The notes: generated by a model from the letters alone, not told the origin. Counted from the first letter of the stretch, positions 33,534 through 42,633 are shown. The stretch is 64,000 nucleotides of DNA from Blastococcus sp. TF02A-26 (GCF_003319125.1 NZ_QOHG01000021.1:22827-86826), one strand, 5' to 3'. Numbers and translations are program-made.

Positions 33534-33588
33534 GAGATCTGCACAGTCGTCGCCATCAGCTGCTGATGGTGACGGCTGTGCAGATCTC
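33534..33588. terminator. Long bidirectional terminator hairpin
   Basis: 27-base arms (33534-33560 and 33562-33588) around a single central base; only two positions differ from perfect complementarity and both give G-U pairs in RNA. Begins GAGATCTGCACAG. It separates the converging transporter and alcohol dehydrogenase genes. Confidence 0.8.
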
Positions 33589-33596
33589 GCGCCGGC

Positions 33597-34766
33597 TCAG
33601 GGGGTGAAGACGGCGCGCACGCAGCCGTCCTGCTTCTCCTTGAACAGCTCGTAGCCGCGGGGGGCCTCGCTCAACGGCATCACGTGCGTGGCGAGGTGCT
33701 CGGTCACCAGCTCGTCGCGCTCCATGAGCTCGAGCAGGCGGGGGATGTACCGCGGCCCGTGCACCTGCGCCCCGCGCAGGGTCAGCCCCTTGTTCATGAT
33801 CGCGCCGAGCGGGAACTTGTCCACCATCGAGGCGAAGACGCCGAGGGTGAAGACGCTGCCGCCCTTGCGGCAGGCCATGACCGCCTCGCGGACGGCGGTC
33901 GGCCGGTCGGTCTGCAGACGGAGCTGCTGCTTCACCTGGTCGTAGACGCCGTGGGCGCCGGGGGCGTGCGCCTCCATCCCCACGGCCTCGATGCAGACGT
34001 CGGGACCGCGGCCACCGGTCCGCTCGCGCAGCTCGGCCGCCACGTCGGTCGTCGTGTAGTCGATGGTCTCCGCGCCGGCGTGCGTGCGGGCCTGCTCCAG
34101 GCGCTCGGGCAGCCGGTCGACCACGAACACCTGCGCGGCACCGACGATCGCCGAGATGCGCGCGGCCAGCTGCCCGACCCCGCCGGCGCCCCAGACCGCG
34201 ACGGTGTCCCCGGGCCGGACGCCGCCGAGGTCCACGCCGGTGAAGGCGGTCGACGCGGCGTCGGAGGCGAACAGCGCCCGGTCGTCGGAGACGCCGTCCG
34301 GGACGACGAAGCTGCCCACGTCGGCGTAGGGCACCCGCACGTACTCCGCGTGGCTGCCGGCGTACCCGCCGACGGCGTGCGAGTAGCCGATGCAGCCGCC
34401 GATGCTCTGCCCCCACAGCCCCTCGGTGATGCCGGGGTTGGGGTTGCTGTTGTCGCACAGCGAGTACATCTCCTGGCGGCAGTACCAGCAGTTGCCGCAG
34501 GAGACGAAGGACGCGACGACCACCCGGTCGCCCACCTTCCGCTCCCGCACCGCCTTGCCGACCTCGACGACCTCGCCCATGAACTCGTGCCCGATCACGT
34601 CGCCGGCCCGCATGAACGGGATGTAGCCCGACAGCAGGTGCAGGTCCGAGCCGCAGGTCGTCGTCCGCCGGACCTTCAGGATCACGTCGTGGTCGTTGAG
34701 GATCTGCGGCTCCGGCACGTCCTCGACCGACAGCTGGTTGATCCCGGTCCAGGTCACGGCCTTCAC
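33597..34766 (-). CDS. Zinc-dependent alcohol dehydrogenase (formaldehyde-dehydrogenase-like)
   Basis: 389 residues of the medium-chain dehydrogenase family. Catalytic zinc residues in TTTCGSDLHLLSGY and GHEFMGEVVEVG, a structural zinc site with spaced cysteines (FVSCGNCWYCRQEMYSLCDN), and the NAD-binding fold VAVWGAGGVGQLAARI. The insertion around EAVGMEAHAPGAHGVYDQVK is typical of the glutathione-independent formaldehyde dehydrogenase/threonine dehydrogenase-like branch. GTG at 34766 with GGAGGG upstream; it overlaps the stop of the preceding small gene (GTGA), so the two are coupled. Confidence 0.88.
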   Translation of the reverse strand: MKAVTWTGINQLSVEDVPEPQILNDHDVILKVRRTTTCGSDLHLLSGYIPFMRAGDVIGHEFMGEVVEVGKAVRERKVGDRVVVASFVSCGNCWYCRQEMYSLCDNSNPNPGITEGLWGQSIGGCIGYSHAVGGYAGSHAEYVRVPYADVGSFVVPDGVSDDRALFASDAASTAFTGVDLGGVRPGDTVAVWGAGGVGQLAARISAIVGAAQVFVVDRLPERLEQARTHAGAETIDYTTTDVAAELRERTGGRGPDVCIEAVGMEAHAPGAHGVYDQVKQQLRLQTDRPTAVREAVMACRKGGSVFTLGVFASMVDKFPLGAIMNKGLTLRGAQVHGPRYIPRLLELMERDELVTEHLATHVMPLSEAPRGYELFKEKQDGCVRAVFTP

Positions 34767-35221
34767 AGCACGCCCTCCTTCTTCGCGTTCGCCACCACGC
34801 CGTCCAGGAGGCGGCCCTGCGGCGTCTGCTTCCGCTCCCCGTGCGGGCGCGGGTCCATCCGCAGCACCTCCCCGGTCTCGAGCAGCTGCTTCGAGGCGCG
34901 CAGCGCCGCCCGCAGCCGGCCGAGCTCCTCGTCGGAGGGCGTGGCGCGGTAGCGCGCGGCGATCTCGGTGCCCTTGTCGCCGGGCGCCGGGGTCACCCGG
35001 ACCTCGACCAGGCTGCCGAGCGCGACCAGCGGCGCGGGCAGGTCGTCGACGCGGACGTCGGCCGGCGAGCAGAGCACCGTGACCGCGCGCCAGCGCCGGG
35101 CGGCACGCTCCGGGTCGTCGGAGACCGACGCGGTGCCGACGCCGGGGAGCTTCAGGCCCTGGAGCCGGTTGAGCAGGGTCCCGCCGAGGTCGGCGGCGCG
35201 GTCGAGCAGGGGATTGGGCAC
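34763..35221 (-). CDS. Small protein coupled to alcohol dehydrogenase, possibly SRPBCC-like
   Basis: 152 residues. The central region (AARRWRAVTVLCSPADVRVD, LGSLVEVRVTPAPGDKGTEI) resembles the C-terminal part of SRPBCC/cyclase-like proteins, and the end (LRASKQLLETGEVLRMDPRP) is a helix seen in actinobacterial proteins next to such dehydrogenases. No catalytic residues can be named. GTG at 35221 with AAAGGGGG upstream. Likely an accessory or substrate-handling partner of the dehydrogenase; inference from the 4-base overlap. Confidence 0.6.
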   Translation of the reverse strand: MPNPLLDRAADLGGTLLNRLQGLKLPGVGTASVSDDPERAARRWRAVTVLCSPADVRVDDLPAPLVALGSLVEVRVTPAPGDKGTEIAARYRATPSDEELGRLRAALRASKQLLETGEVLRMDPRPHGERKQTPQGRLLDGVVANAKKEGVL

Positions 35222-35330
35222 GGGGCCCCCTTTCCTGGTGGTCGTGCCCCACCTACCCCTGCCCGGAGGTCGGGGAACCGGGCATACCGTGGGCACAACG
35301 CCCGTCGTCGCGCGCCCCTGGAGGCCACCC

Positions 35331-37127
35331 GTGCCCGCGTCCTCGCTGATCCTCAACCGCCGGGACCTGGAGTTCCTGCTCCACGAGTGGCTCGAGGTCG
35401 AGAGCCTGGTGAAGCGGGAGCGCTACACCGAGCACTCCCGGGAGACGTTCGACGCGGTGCTCGAGCTCGCCGAGCAGATCGCCACCGAGCACTTCGCCCC
35501 GCACAACCGGAAGGCCGACGAGAACGAGCCGCGGTTCGTCGACGGCCGGGTCGAGATGATCCCCGAGGTCAAGCGGGCGCTCGAGGTCTTCGCCGACGCC
35601 GGCCTGCTGGCCAGCGAGTTCGACGAGCGCTTCGGCGGCATGCAGCTGCCGCACACCGTCGGCCAGGCCGTGTTCGCCTGGTTCAAGGCCGCGAACGTCG
35701 GCACCTCGGCCTATCCGTTCCTGACGATGGCCAATGCCCGGCTGCTCATCGCGCACGGCAGCGAGCAGCAGGTCGACACCTACGTGCGGCCGATGGTGGA
35801 GGGCCGCTGGTTCGGCACGATGGCGCTGTCGGAGCCGCAGGCCGGGTCGTCGCTGGCCGACATCACCACCCGCGCCGAGCGCCAGGACGACGGCACCTAC
35901 CGGCTGACCGGCAACAAGATGTGGATCTCCGGCGGCGACCACGAGCTGACCGAGAACATCGTCCACCTGGTGCTGGCCAAGATCCCCGGCGGTCCGCCCG
36001 GGGTGAAGGGCATCTCGCTGTTCGTCGTCCCGAAGTCCCTGGTCGGCGAGGACGGGTCGCTCGGCGAGCGCAACGACGTCGTCCTGGCCGGCCTGAACCA
36101 CAAGATGGGCTACCGGGGGACGACGAACACGTTGCTGAACTTCGGCGAGGGCGTGCACACCCCGGGCGGGCGGGCCGGCGCGGTCGGCTACCTCGTCGGC
36201 GAGGAGCACCGCGGCCTCACCTACATGTTCCACATGATGAACGAGGCACGGATCGGCGTGGGGATGGGCGCGACCGTGCTGGGCTACACCGGTTTCCTGC
36301 ACGCGCTCGAGTACGCCCGCACCCGCACGCAGGGCCGGCCGCCGACGGCGAAGGACCCGTCCACCCCCGCGGTGCGGATCGTCGAGCACACCGACGTCCG
36401 CAGGATGCTGCTGGCCGCGAAGTCCTACGCCGAGGGCGGCATGGCGCTGGGCCTGTACTGCGCGCGGCTGGTCGACGAGGAGCAGACGGCGGAGTCGGCC
36501 GAGGACCGCGCGCGGGCGCACCTGCTGCTGGAGATGCTCACGCCGATCGCGAAGGCGTGGCCGTCGCAGTACGGACCGGTGACCGACGACCTGGCCATCC
36601 AGGTGCACGGCGGCTACGGCTACACCCGCGACTACCCGGTGGAGCAGTTCTACCGGGACAACCGGCTCAACCCGATCCACGAGGGCACCAACGGCATCCA
36701 GGGCCTGGACCTGCTCGGCCGCAAGGTGCTCATGCAGGACGGCGCCGGCCTGCGGCTGCTCGGCGAGACGATCACGGCGACGACCGCGCGCGCGGCCGGC
36801 ACCGACTGGGCCGCCTTCGCCACGGACCTGGACGCCGCGGTCACCCGGCTGGGGGCCGTGACGGCGACGCTGTGGGGCGCCGGGGACCCGGCCGTCACCC
36901 TGGCCAACGCCACCGCCTACCTGGAGGCCGCCGGGCACGTCGTCGTCGCCTGGCTGTGGCTGGAGCAGGCGCTGGCGACCCGGGACCAGGCGGGGGACTT
37001 CTACGAGGGCAAGCGCGCCGCGGCCCGGTACTTCCACCGCCACGAGCTGCCGAAGGTGCACATGCACCTGGACCTGCTGGAGTCCCTCGACCGGACCGTC
37101 CTCGACACCGACGAGGCCTGGCTCTAG
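35331..37127 (+). CDS. Acyl-CoA dehydrogenase with extra C-terminal domain
   Basis: 598 residues. FAD-binding core: MALSEPQAGSSLADITTRAE, NKMWISGGDHELTENIVHLV, QVHGGYGYTRDYPVEQFYRD and YEGTNGIQG-like HEGTNGIQGLDLLGRK. An additional helical C-terminal domain (about 460-598) matches the long type with acetyl-CoA-dehydrogenase-like C-terminus (FadE5-like). It catalyses the first step of fatty-acid beta-oxidation; chain length unknown. GTG at 35331, GGAGG upstream. Divergent from the dehydrogenase pair. Confidence 0.9.
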   Translation: MPASSLILNRRDLEFLLHEWLEVESLVKRERYTEHSRETFDAVLELAEQIATEHFAPHNRKADENEPRFVDGRVEMIPEVKRALEVFADAGLLASEFDERFGGMQLPHTVGQAVFAWFKAANVGTSAYPFLTMANARLLIAHGSEQQVDTYVRPMVEGRWFGTMALSEPQAGSSLADITTRAERQDDGTYRLTGNKMWISGGDHELTENIVHLVLAKIPGGPPGVKGISLFVVPKSLVGEDGSLGERNDVVLAGLNHKMGYRGTTNTLLNFGEGVHTPGGRAGAVGYLVGEEHRGLTYMFHMMNEARIGVGMGATVLGYTGFLHALEYARTRTQGRPPTAKDPSTPAVRIVEHTDVRRMLLAAKSYAEGGMALGLYCARLVDEEQTAESAEDRARAHLLLEMLTPIAKAWPSQYGPVTDDLAIQVHGGYGYTRDYPVEQFYRDNRLNPIHEGTNGIQGLDLLGRKVLMQDGAGLRLLGETITATTARAAGTDWAAFATDLDAAVTRLGAVTATLWGAGDPAVTLANATAYLEAAGHVVVAWLWLEQALATRDQAGDFYEGKRAAARYFHRHELPKVHMHLDLLESLDRTVLDTDEAWL

Positions 37128-37154
37128 CGGCGGGGGGGCACCCCGACACACAGA

Positions 37155-37188
37155 TGCGCCCCGCGGCTCCGAGGAGCGGCGGGGCGCA
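37155..37188 (+). terminator. Terminator after the acyl-CoA dehydrogenase
   Basis: Hairpin with arms of about 16 bases (TGCGCCCCGC... paired with ...GCGGGGCGCA) with one mismatch and a 2-base loop, 28 bases after the stop; flanking GACAC/GTGTC may extend it. It lies just before the converging small membrane protein gene and could serve both. Confidence 0.75.
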
Positions 37189-37202
37189 GGTGTCGTGGAG
37201 GG

Positions 37203-37379
37203 TCAGGCGGTGGCGGCGGCCGCCACCGGCTCGGCGGCAGGCGCCGGCTGTGCGGCCCGGGAAGCACTCGCGGCGCTCTTCTCCCGCTCGTAGCGGGCCG
37301 TGCTGGAGGCCCCCATCACGATCACGAGTCCGGTCAGGACCAGGAACCCGAGCAGGGTCACTGCCGGCCAGAACATCAT
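37203..37379 (-). CDS. Small single-helix membrane protein (SSTARYE family)
   Basis: 58 residues: ATG at 37379 with GGGGGAAG upstream, one membrane helix (FWPAVTLLGFLVLTGLVIVM), then ASSTARYEREKSAASASRAA and an Ala/Pro tail. The helix and the SSTARYE motif recur almost exactly at the N-terminus of the 303-residue protein at 53.6 kb, so the two are related. Function unknown. The longer upstream frame is not supported. Confidence 0.7.
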   Translation of the reverse strand: MMFWPAVTLLGFLVLTGLVIVMGASSTARYEREKSAASASRAAQPAPAAEPVAAAATA

Positions 37380-37570
37380 CGGAGACTTCCCCCTGTCGTT
37401 CGCGTGCGCCGGCCCGCCAGGTGCGCGGGCGGCTCGTCTTCGGGGGCTGTGTCCCCCGTCGATCACCGTCTCAATCGTCGATCTGTGATCGTTTCCTGAC
37501 TCCTCGTGACGCACTTCACACGCCGGATCTGCCGCGGCACCGGTTGCGGCCGCCGTGATCTGATCCTGGC

Positions 37571-39085
37571 GTGAGGCCGGCCGGGAGGACGCACACGAGC
37601 GTCGCGGCGGGTCCGGAGCACCCGGCGCGCCCGGGCCCCCTGGTGCTCGCGCTGGCACTCGCAGTCACCACGCTCTCGCTCCTGCAGAGCCTCGTCGTCC
37701 CCCTGCTGGGGGCGATCGCCACCGAGCTCGACGTCTCCGCCGGCGCCGCCGGGTGGGTGCTCACCGCGAACCTGCTGGCCGCGGCCGTGTCGACGCCGGT
37801 GCTGGGCCGGCTGGGCGACACCCGCGGGGAACGCCCCGTGTTCCTCGGCATCCTCGTGGTCGTCACGCTCGGCACGGTCCTCACCCTCGTCGCCGACTCG
37901 CTGCCCCTGCTCCTCGTGGGCCGGGTGCTGCAGGGCACCTCGTACGGGCTGTTCCCGCTGTCGATCAGCGTCCTGCGTCGCGAGCTCCCGGAGGCCCGGC
38001 TCAGCGTCGCGATGTCCCTGGTCAGCAGCACGCTGGCCGTGGGGGGCGTCGTGGGGCTCGTGGCCACCGGCCTGCTCACCCAGGGCGACGGCAGCTACCG
38101 CGAGGCCTTCTGGATCGGGCTCGCGGTCTGCCTGGTCAGCCTGGTCCTCGCGGTGGTGGTGCTCCCCCGGCGGCCCGCGACCGCGTCCGGAGGCGTCGAC
38201 TGGTGGGGCGCGGCCCTGCTGGGCGCCGGTCTGGTCCTCCTGCTGCTCCCGGTCTCCCAGGGCAACGCCTGGGGCTGGACGGCGGCCCCGACCCTCGGCT
38301 GCGCGGGAGCCGCGGTCGTCGTCCTCGCGGCGTGGGTCGTGCTGCAGCGCCGGCTCCGCGAGCCCCTCGTCCGCCCGTCGATGCTCACCGACCCGCGCAC
38401 GCTCGCCCCGAACATCGCCGGCCTCATGACGGGGCTGGGCCTGTTCGTCTCCTTCATCGCCGTCCTGCAGTACGTGCAGACCCCGCCGGAGGTCGCCGGC
38501 TACGGCTTCGGCTCCTCGGTGCTCGAGGCGGCCGTCGTGTACCTGCTGCCGGGCGGGGTGGCCGGCATCGTGCTGGCCCCGGTCGCCGGGCGGGTGGTGG
38601 CGCGCCTCGGCGCGCTGCCCACGCTGCTGGCCGGCGGGCTCGCCGGGCTGGCCGGGTTCCTCCTGCTGGCCCTGCTGCGGGGCAGCACGGCCGGCGTCGT
38701 CGCCGGCTCCCTGCTGGCCCAGGTGTGGGTGACCATCGCCTACGCGGCGCTGCCGACCCTCGTCGTCCAGGCGGTGCGGCCGAGCGAGACCGGGGTCGCG
38801 AACGCGGTCAACTCGATCACCCGCTCGGTGGGCCAGGCCGCGGGCAGCGCGCTGGCGGTCGCGCTGCTCACCGCCGGCACCGATCCGGCCACCGGGCTGC
38901 CGCGCGCGTCGGCGTTCACCCTGGTCTGCCTGATCGGCGTGGGAGCGGCCGCGGTCGTCGCCCTGGTCGCGCTCGGAGCGGTGCTGCGCGGAGGCCGGCG
39001 CCCCGGCCCGCAGGACCCGCTGGCCGACGTCGAGCGGGCCACCGCGGGGTCCGGCGAGTGGTCGCCGGTCAGCGGCCTGCGCTGA
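37571..39085 (+). CDS. DHA2-family MFS transporter
   Basis: 504 residues, about fourteen hydrophobic segments. The opening TLLSLQSLVVPLLGAIATEL-like segment, motif A GRLGDTRGERP and VNSITRSVGQAAGSALAVAL place it in the DHA2 drug-export group. No regulator is adjacent, unlike the transporter at 31.8 kb. GTG start at 37571 lacks a clear ribosome binding site, so the start could be further downstream. Substrate unknown. Confidence 0.85.
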   Translation: MRPAGRTHTSVAAGPEHPARPGPLVLALALAVTTLSLLQSLVVPLLGAIATELDVSAGAAGWVLTANLLAAAVSTPVLGRLGDTRGERPVFLGILVVVTLGTVLTLVADSLPLLLVGRVLQGTSYGLFPLSISVLRRELPEARLSVAMSLVSSTLAVGGVVGLVATGLLTQGDGSYREAFWIGLAVCLVSLVLAVVVLPRRPATASGGVDWWGAALLGAGLVLLLLPVSQGNAWGWTAAPTLGCAGAAVVVLAAWVVLQRRLREPLVRPSMLTDPRTLAPNIAGLMTGLGLFVSFIAVLQYVQTPPEVAGYGFGSSVLEAAVVYLLPGGVAGIVLAPVAGRVVARLGALPTLLAGGLAGLAGFLLLALLRGSTAGVVAGSLLAQVWVTIAYAALPTLVVQAVRPSETGVANAVNSITRSVGQAAGSALAVALLTAGTDPATGLPRASAFTLVCLIGVGAAAVVALVALGAVLRGGRRPGPQDPLADVERATAGSGEWSPVSGLR

Positions 39086-39176
39086 CGGGACACACCGGGG
39101 CGGCGAATGGAACGGGACCGTCCGGGGCATCGAGGGGCGAGAACGTTGTAAACCGCCCCTGACCGGAGGACCCCCG

Positions 39177-40220
39177 ATGGCCCGTTCCACCGGCTCCCGC
39201 AGCGCCTCCACCGCTGCGAAGGACACCCGCTTCTCCGGCAACGTCGCCGGCGACCCCGCCCCGCACGACGACAAGGTCAACTCGACGCGGTTCGACAACG
39301 CCCCTCGCGGCGCGGACCCGTCGCCCACCACGATGGGCACGCTCAAGCGCACGGTGAAGGAGTTCAGCGAGGACCAGCTCACCGACCGGGCTGCCGCGCT
39401 GACCTACTACGGCGTCCTGGCGCTGTTCCCGGCGATCATCGCGCTGCTGTCCATCGTCGGGCTGCTGACCGACCCGAGGCAGCTCTCCGACGCGCTGACG
39501 ACGGTGGTCCCGGCCGACGCCGCCGAGACGATCAACCCGGTCATCGAGCAGATCGCGGGCAACACCAGCACGGCCGGGTTCGGGCTGGTCATCGGTCTCG
39601 CCGCCGCCATCTGGTCCGCCTCGGGCTACGTCGGCGCCTTCACCCGCGCCGCCAACGTCGTCTACGAGACGCCCGAGGGCCGCAAGATGTGGAAGCTCAA
39701 GCCGCTGCAGCTGCTGGTCACGCTGGTCGGCGTGCTGTTCGCCGCGCTGATCGTCGCGATGCTCGTGCTGAGCGGCCCGGTCGTCGAGGCGGTCGGCAGC
39801 GCCATCGGTCTCGGTGACACCGCCATGACCGTGTGGAACGTCGTTAAGTGGCCGCTGATGGTCGTCGTCCTCGCGCTGATGATCGCCGTCCTCTACTACG
39901 CGACGCCCAACGCCAAGCTGCGCGGCTTCAAGTGGGTCAGCCCCGGTGCCGGCGTCGCCATCCTGGTCGCCGTCGTCGCCTCGGCCGCGTTCGCGTTCTA
40001 CGTCGCCAACTTCGGCAGCTACAACAAGACCTACGGCGCCCTCGCCGGGGTCGTCGTCTTCCTGATCTGGTTCTGGCTGATCAACGTGTCGCTGCTGTTC
40101 GGCATCGAGCTCGACGCGGAGATGGAGCGGACCAAGGAGCTCAAGGAGGGCGTGCCGGAGGCCCACAAGGAGATCCAGCTCGACGCCCGCGCCGAGCCCA
40201 AGCCGCGCCAGACGAACTAG
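39177..40220 (+). CDS. YihY/BrkB-family membrane protein
   Basis: 347 residues. A hydrophilic N-terminus of about 65 residues, then RAAALTYYGVLALFPAIIAL, the YihY signature, and about six membrane helices (SASGYVGAFTRAANVVYET, FLIWFWLINVSLLFGIELDA). Such proteins are of unknown function (once misnamed RNase BN). ATG at 39177 with GGAGG upstream. Ends in a charged tail, followed by two hairpins. Confidence 0.88.
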   Translation: MARSTGSRSASTAAKDTRFSGNVAGDPAPHDDKVNSTRFDNAPRGADPSPTTMGTLKRTVKEFSEDQLTDRAAALTYYGVLALFPAIIALLSIVGLLTDPRQLSDALTTVVPADAAETINPVIEQIAGNTSTAGFGLVIGLAAAIWSASGYVGAFTRAANVVYETPEGRKMWKLKPLQLLVTLVGVLFAALIVAMLVLSGPVVEAVGSAIGLGDTAMTVWNVVKWPLMVVVLALMIAVLYYATPNAKLRGFKWVSPGAGVAILVAVVASAAFAFYVANFGSYNKTYGALAGVVVFLIWFWLINVSLLFGIELDAEMERTKELKEGVPEAHKEIQLDARAEPKPRQTN

Positions 40221-40236
40221 GCGCACGCATGACGAA

Positions 40237-40317
40237 GGGCCGGTCCCCCGCGGGGGCCGGCCCTCCGTCGTACGTACGGAGTCGCTCGAGTGCGGTTCTC
40301 GCACTCGAGCGACTCCG
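40237..40317. terminator. Two tandem hairpins between yihY and the hemerythrin gene
   Basis: The first hairpin (40237-40263) has GGGCCGG/CCGGCCC and CCCCCG/CGGGGG stems with a one-base bulge. The second (40277-40293 with 40301-40317) has perfect 17-base arms and a 7-base loop. The genes converge, so one hairpin probably serves each strand. Confidence 0.8.
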
Positions 40318-40318
40318 A

Positions 40319-41026
40319 TCAGCGGGAGGTCTCGGGGCGGTCGCCGTGCCGGGCCGGCGGGGTGCGCTCCACCAGCGCCGCCACGCCGGCGAGGCCCTTG
40401 CTGACCGCCTCGCCGACCGGGGCCAGCCGCGCCGGCCCGCGACGGACGCCGGCGTCGACAAGGTCGCGGGTGCGGTCGATCACCGACAGCGGGAGGGCCG
40501 ACAGGGCGTTGCCCGGCGGTCGGCGGGCGACGGTGGGGTGCGGGCGGGTCGGCGAGATCCGGCGCACCAGCTCCCACTGCCGGCCGAGCCGGCGGAGCTC
40601 GTGCTCGTCGAGCTTCTCCTGCAGGCGGGGCAGCAGGACGTCCTCCTCGTCGCGGACGTCCTCGCGCAGCACCTCGACCAGCCGGGCGAGGCGGGCCGGC
40701 CGCTGCGGGTCGTCGAGCCCACCCTCCTCCAGCGCGGACACCAGCTCGTTGACCTCCTGGTGCTCCTCCTCGATGCGCAGGGTGAGCTCCTCCCCGTCGG
40801 GCAGGACCCGGCGCACCGCGGGCCACAGGACCGCCTCCTCGGCGAAGGCGTGGCTGAACACGAGCCGGTCGATGCGCTGCAGCACCTCCTCCTGGTGGCG
40901 GCCGGTGCTGCCGTCGAGCTCGTGCAGCAGCTGGTCGAGGCGGATGTGGTCGCGGCGCTGCCGGGCCAGGACGCTGCCTGGGCCGCCGAGTTCGGACTCG
41001 GACTGGTCAGCGATGGAACGGGGCAC
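40319..41026 (-). CDS. Hemerythrin HHE-domain protein
   Basis: About 235 residues. A four-helix hemerythrin domain (about 20-160) with iron-ligand-like residues in RQRRDHIRLDQLLHEL, VFSHAFAEEAVLWPAVRR, IEEEHQEVNELVSAL and REDVRDEEDVLLPRL. Such proteins bind di-iron and sense or store oxygen or NO; the role here is unknown. The C-terminal 75 residues are not part of the domain. Start uncertain between GTG 41026 and GTG 41035, because the only ribosome binding site (GAGAGG) fits the former better. Confidence 0.8.
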   Translation of the reverse strand: MPRSIADQSESELGGPGSVLARQRRDHIRLDQLLHELDGSTGRHQEEVLQRIDRLVFSHAFAEEAVLWPAVRRVLPDGEELTLRIEEEHQEVNELVSALEEGGLDDPQRPARLARLVEVLREDVRDEEDVLLPRLQEKLDEHELRRLGRQWELVRRISPTRPHPTVARRPPGNALSALPLSVIDRTRDLVDAGVRRGPARLAPVGEAVSKGLAGVAALVERTPPARHGDRPETSR

Positions 41027-41180
41027 GGGGAGCACGACCTCTCGGAGCGGGACGGATCCGTCCCGTACTTCCCCGTGCGGGCGTGCCGCATGCCACGCGG
41101 GCGCACCGGTTGCCCGCGCCGCCACCGCGGGTAGGGCCCTGCTCCGCGGACGACGGAGCCCGCGGCCCCGAGGAGGCACC

Positions 41181-42359
41181 ATGACCCCGCCGCCGGTGAC
41201 GTCGGACTTCTACGAGCTCGAGGCGCTCCTCGACGACCAGGACCGGGAGACCCTCTACCGCGTCCGCGCCTTCATGGACGAGCAGGTCACGCCGGTCATC
41301 AACGACTTCTGGACGCGCGGGCAGTTCCCCCACGAGCTCGTGCCGGGCCTCGCCGAGCTGGGTGTCGCCGGGGCCCAGTACTCCGGCCACGGCTCGCCCG
41401 GCCGGTCCTCGCTGTTCGACGGCATGGTGGCGATGGAGTTCTCCCGCGGGGACCCGTCGATCGCCACCTTCATGGGCGTCCACGGCGGGCTGGCGATGGG
41501 CACCATGCACCTGTGCGCCTCCGAGGAGCAGAAGGAGCGCTGGCTGCCGGCGATGGCGCGCATGGAGCTCATCGGCGCGTTCGGCCTCACCGAGCCCGAG
41601 CACGGCTCCGACGTCGCCCGCGGCCTGCAGACGACCGCCCGGCGGGACGGCGACGAGTGGGTGCTGGACGGCCAGAAGAAGTGGATCGGCAACGGCAGCT
41701 TCGCCGACCTGGTCATCATCTGGGCCCGGGACGTCGAGACCGACCGGGTGCTCGGCTTCGTCGTCGAGAAGGGGACGCCGGGCTTCTCCGCCGTCGACCT
41801 CGAGGACAAGATCGCGCTGCGGGTGGTGCAGAACGCGCACATCACCCTGGACGGCGTCCGGGTGCCCGAGGCCAATCGGCTCCAGGGCGCCAACTCGTTC
41901 CGCGACACCGCGCAGGTGCTGCGGGCCACGCGGGTGAGCGTGGCCTGGTCGGCGGTCGGTTGCTCCCGCGGCGCCTACGAGCACGCGCTGCGCTACGCCG
42001 AGGGCCGGCAGCAGTTCGGCCAGCCGATCACCGGCTTCCAGCTGGTCCAGGACCTGGTGTTCCGCATGCTCGGCAACATCACCGCCTCGGCCACGCTGTG
42101 CGCCCGCGCCTCCCAGCTGCAGGACTGCGGCCGGCTCAAGGACGAGCACGCCTCGATGGCCAAGGCCTACAGCACGATGCGGATGCGCGAGACCGTCGGC
42201 TGGGCCCGCGAGCTCATGGGCGGCAACGGCATCCTGCTGGAGAACCACGTCGGCCGGTACGTCGCCGACGCCGAGGCCATCTACTCCTACGAGGGCACCC
42301 GCGAGGTCAACAGCCTCATCGTCGGCCGCGCCGTCACCGGCGAGAGCGCGCTGGTCTGA
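41181..42359 (+). CDS. Acyl-CoA dehydrogenase, glutaryl-CoA dehydrogenase-like
   Basis: 392 residues. Motifs FGLTEPEHGSDVARGLQTTA, KKWIGNGSFADLVIIWARD and the C-terminal YEGTREVNSLIVGRAVTG, in which the Glu of YEGT is the catalytic base position in glutaryl-CoA dehydrogenases. The conserved RQQFGQPITGFQLVQ block is present. It may decarboxylate glutaryl-CoA, but other short-chain acyl-CoAs are possible. ATG at 41181 with GAGGAGG. Confidence 0.86.
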   Translation: MTPPPVTSDFYELEALLDDQDRETLYRVRAFMDEQVTPVINDFWTRGQFPHELVPGLAELGVAGAQYSGHGSPGRSSLFDGMVAMEFSRGDPSIATFMGVHGGLAMGTMHLCASEEQKERWLPAMARMELIGAFGLTEPEHGSDVARGLQTTARRDGDEWVLDGQKKWIGNGSFADLVIIWARDVETDRVLGFVVEKGTPGFSAVDLEDKIALRVVQNAHITLDGVRVPEANRLQGANSFRDTAQVLRATRVSVAWSAVGCSRGAYEHALRYAEGRQQFGQPITGFQLVQDLVFRMLGNITASATLCARASQLQDCGRLKDEHASMAKAYSTMRMRETVGWARELMGGNGILLENHVGRYVADAEAIYSYEGTREVNSLIVGRAVTGESALV

Positions 42360-42365
42360 CCCGTC

Positions 42366-42633
42366 TCAGGTGCGGGCGGCCGCAGCGGCGACGAAGAGCA
42401 GGAACAGCGCGACGGCCGCCACCACGACCCCACAGGAGGACGACGCTGATCATCCTCGCCGCGTGGGCGAGACCGCCGGTGGTCGCCAGCCCGTCCTCGG
42501 CGAGCTCCAGCGCCTTGGTGCTGAGGACGAACGCGCGGATGCCCGGCTCGGTCGCTGCGTTGTACCCCCACCACTCCTCGTCGTCGTCAGGCACCGGCTC
42601 CGCGGCCACGTCCGGAGAGGCGGACGAGGGCAC
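42366..42633 (-). pseudogene. Small tail-anchored membrane protein with a frameshift
   Basis: Frame one starts at GTG 42633 (DDDEEWWGYNAATEPGIRAF, then ELAEDGLATTGGLAHAARMI) and is interrupted at a run of four identical bases (42428-42431). In the other frame the sequence continues as a clear membrane helix (VVVAAVALFLLFVAAAAART) and stops at 42366. Removing one base from the run restores a protein of about 88 residues with a C-terminal membrane anchor. It may be an authentic frameshift or a sequencing error. Function unknown. Confidence 0.6.
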
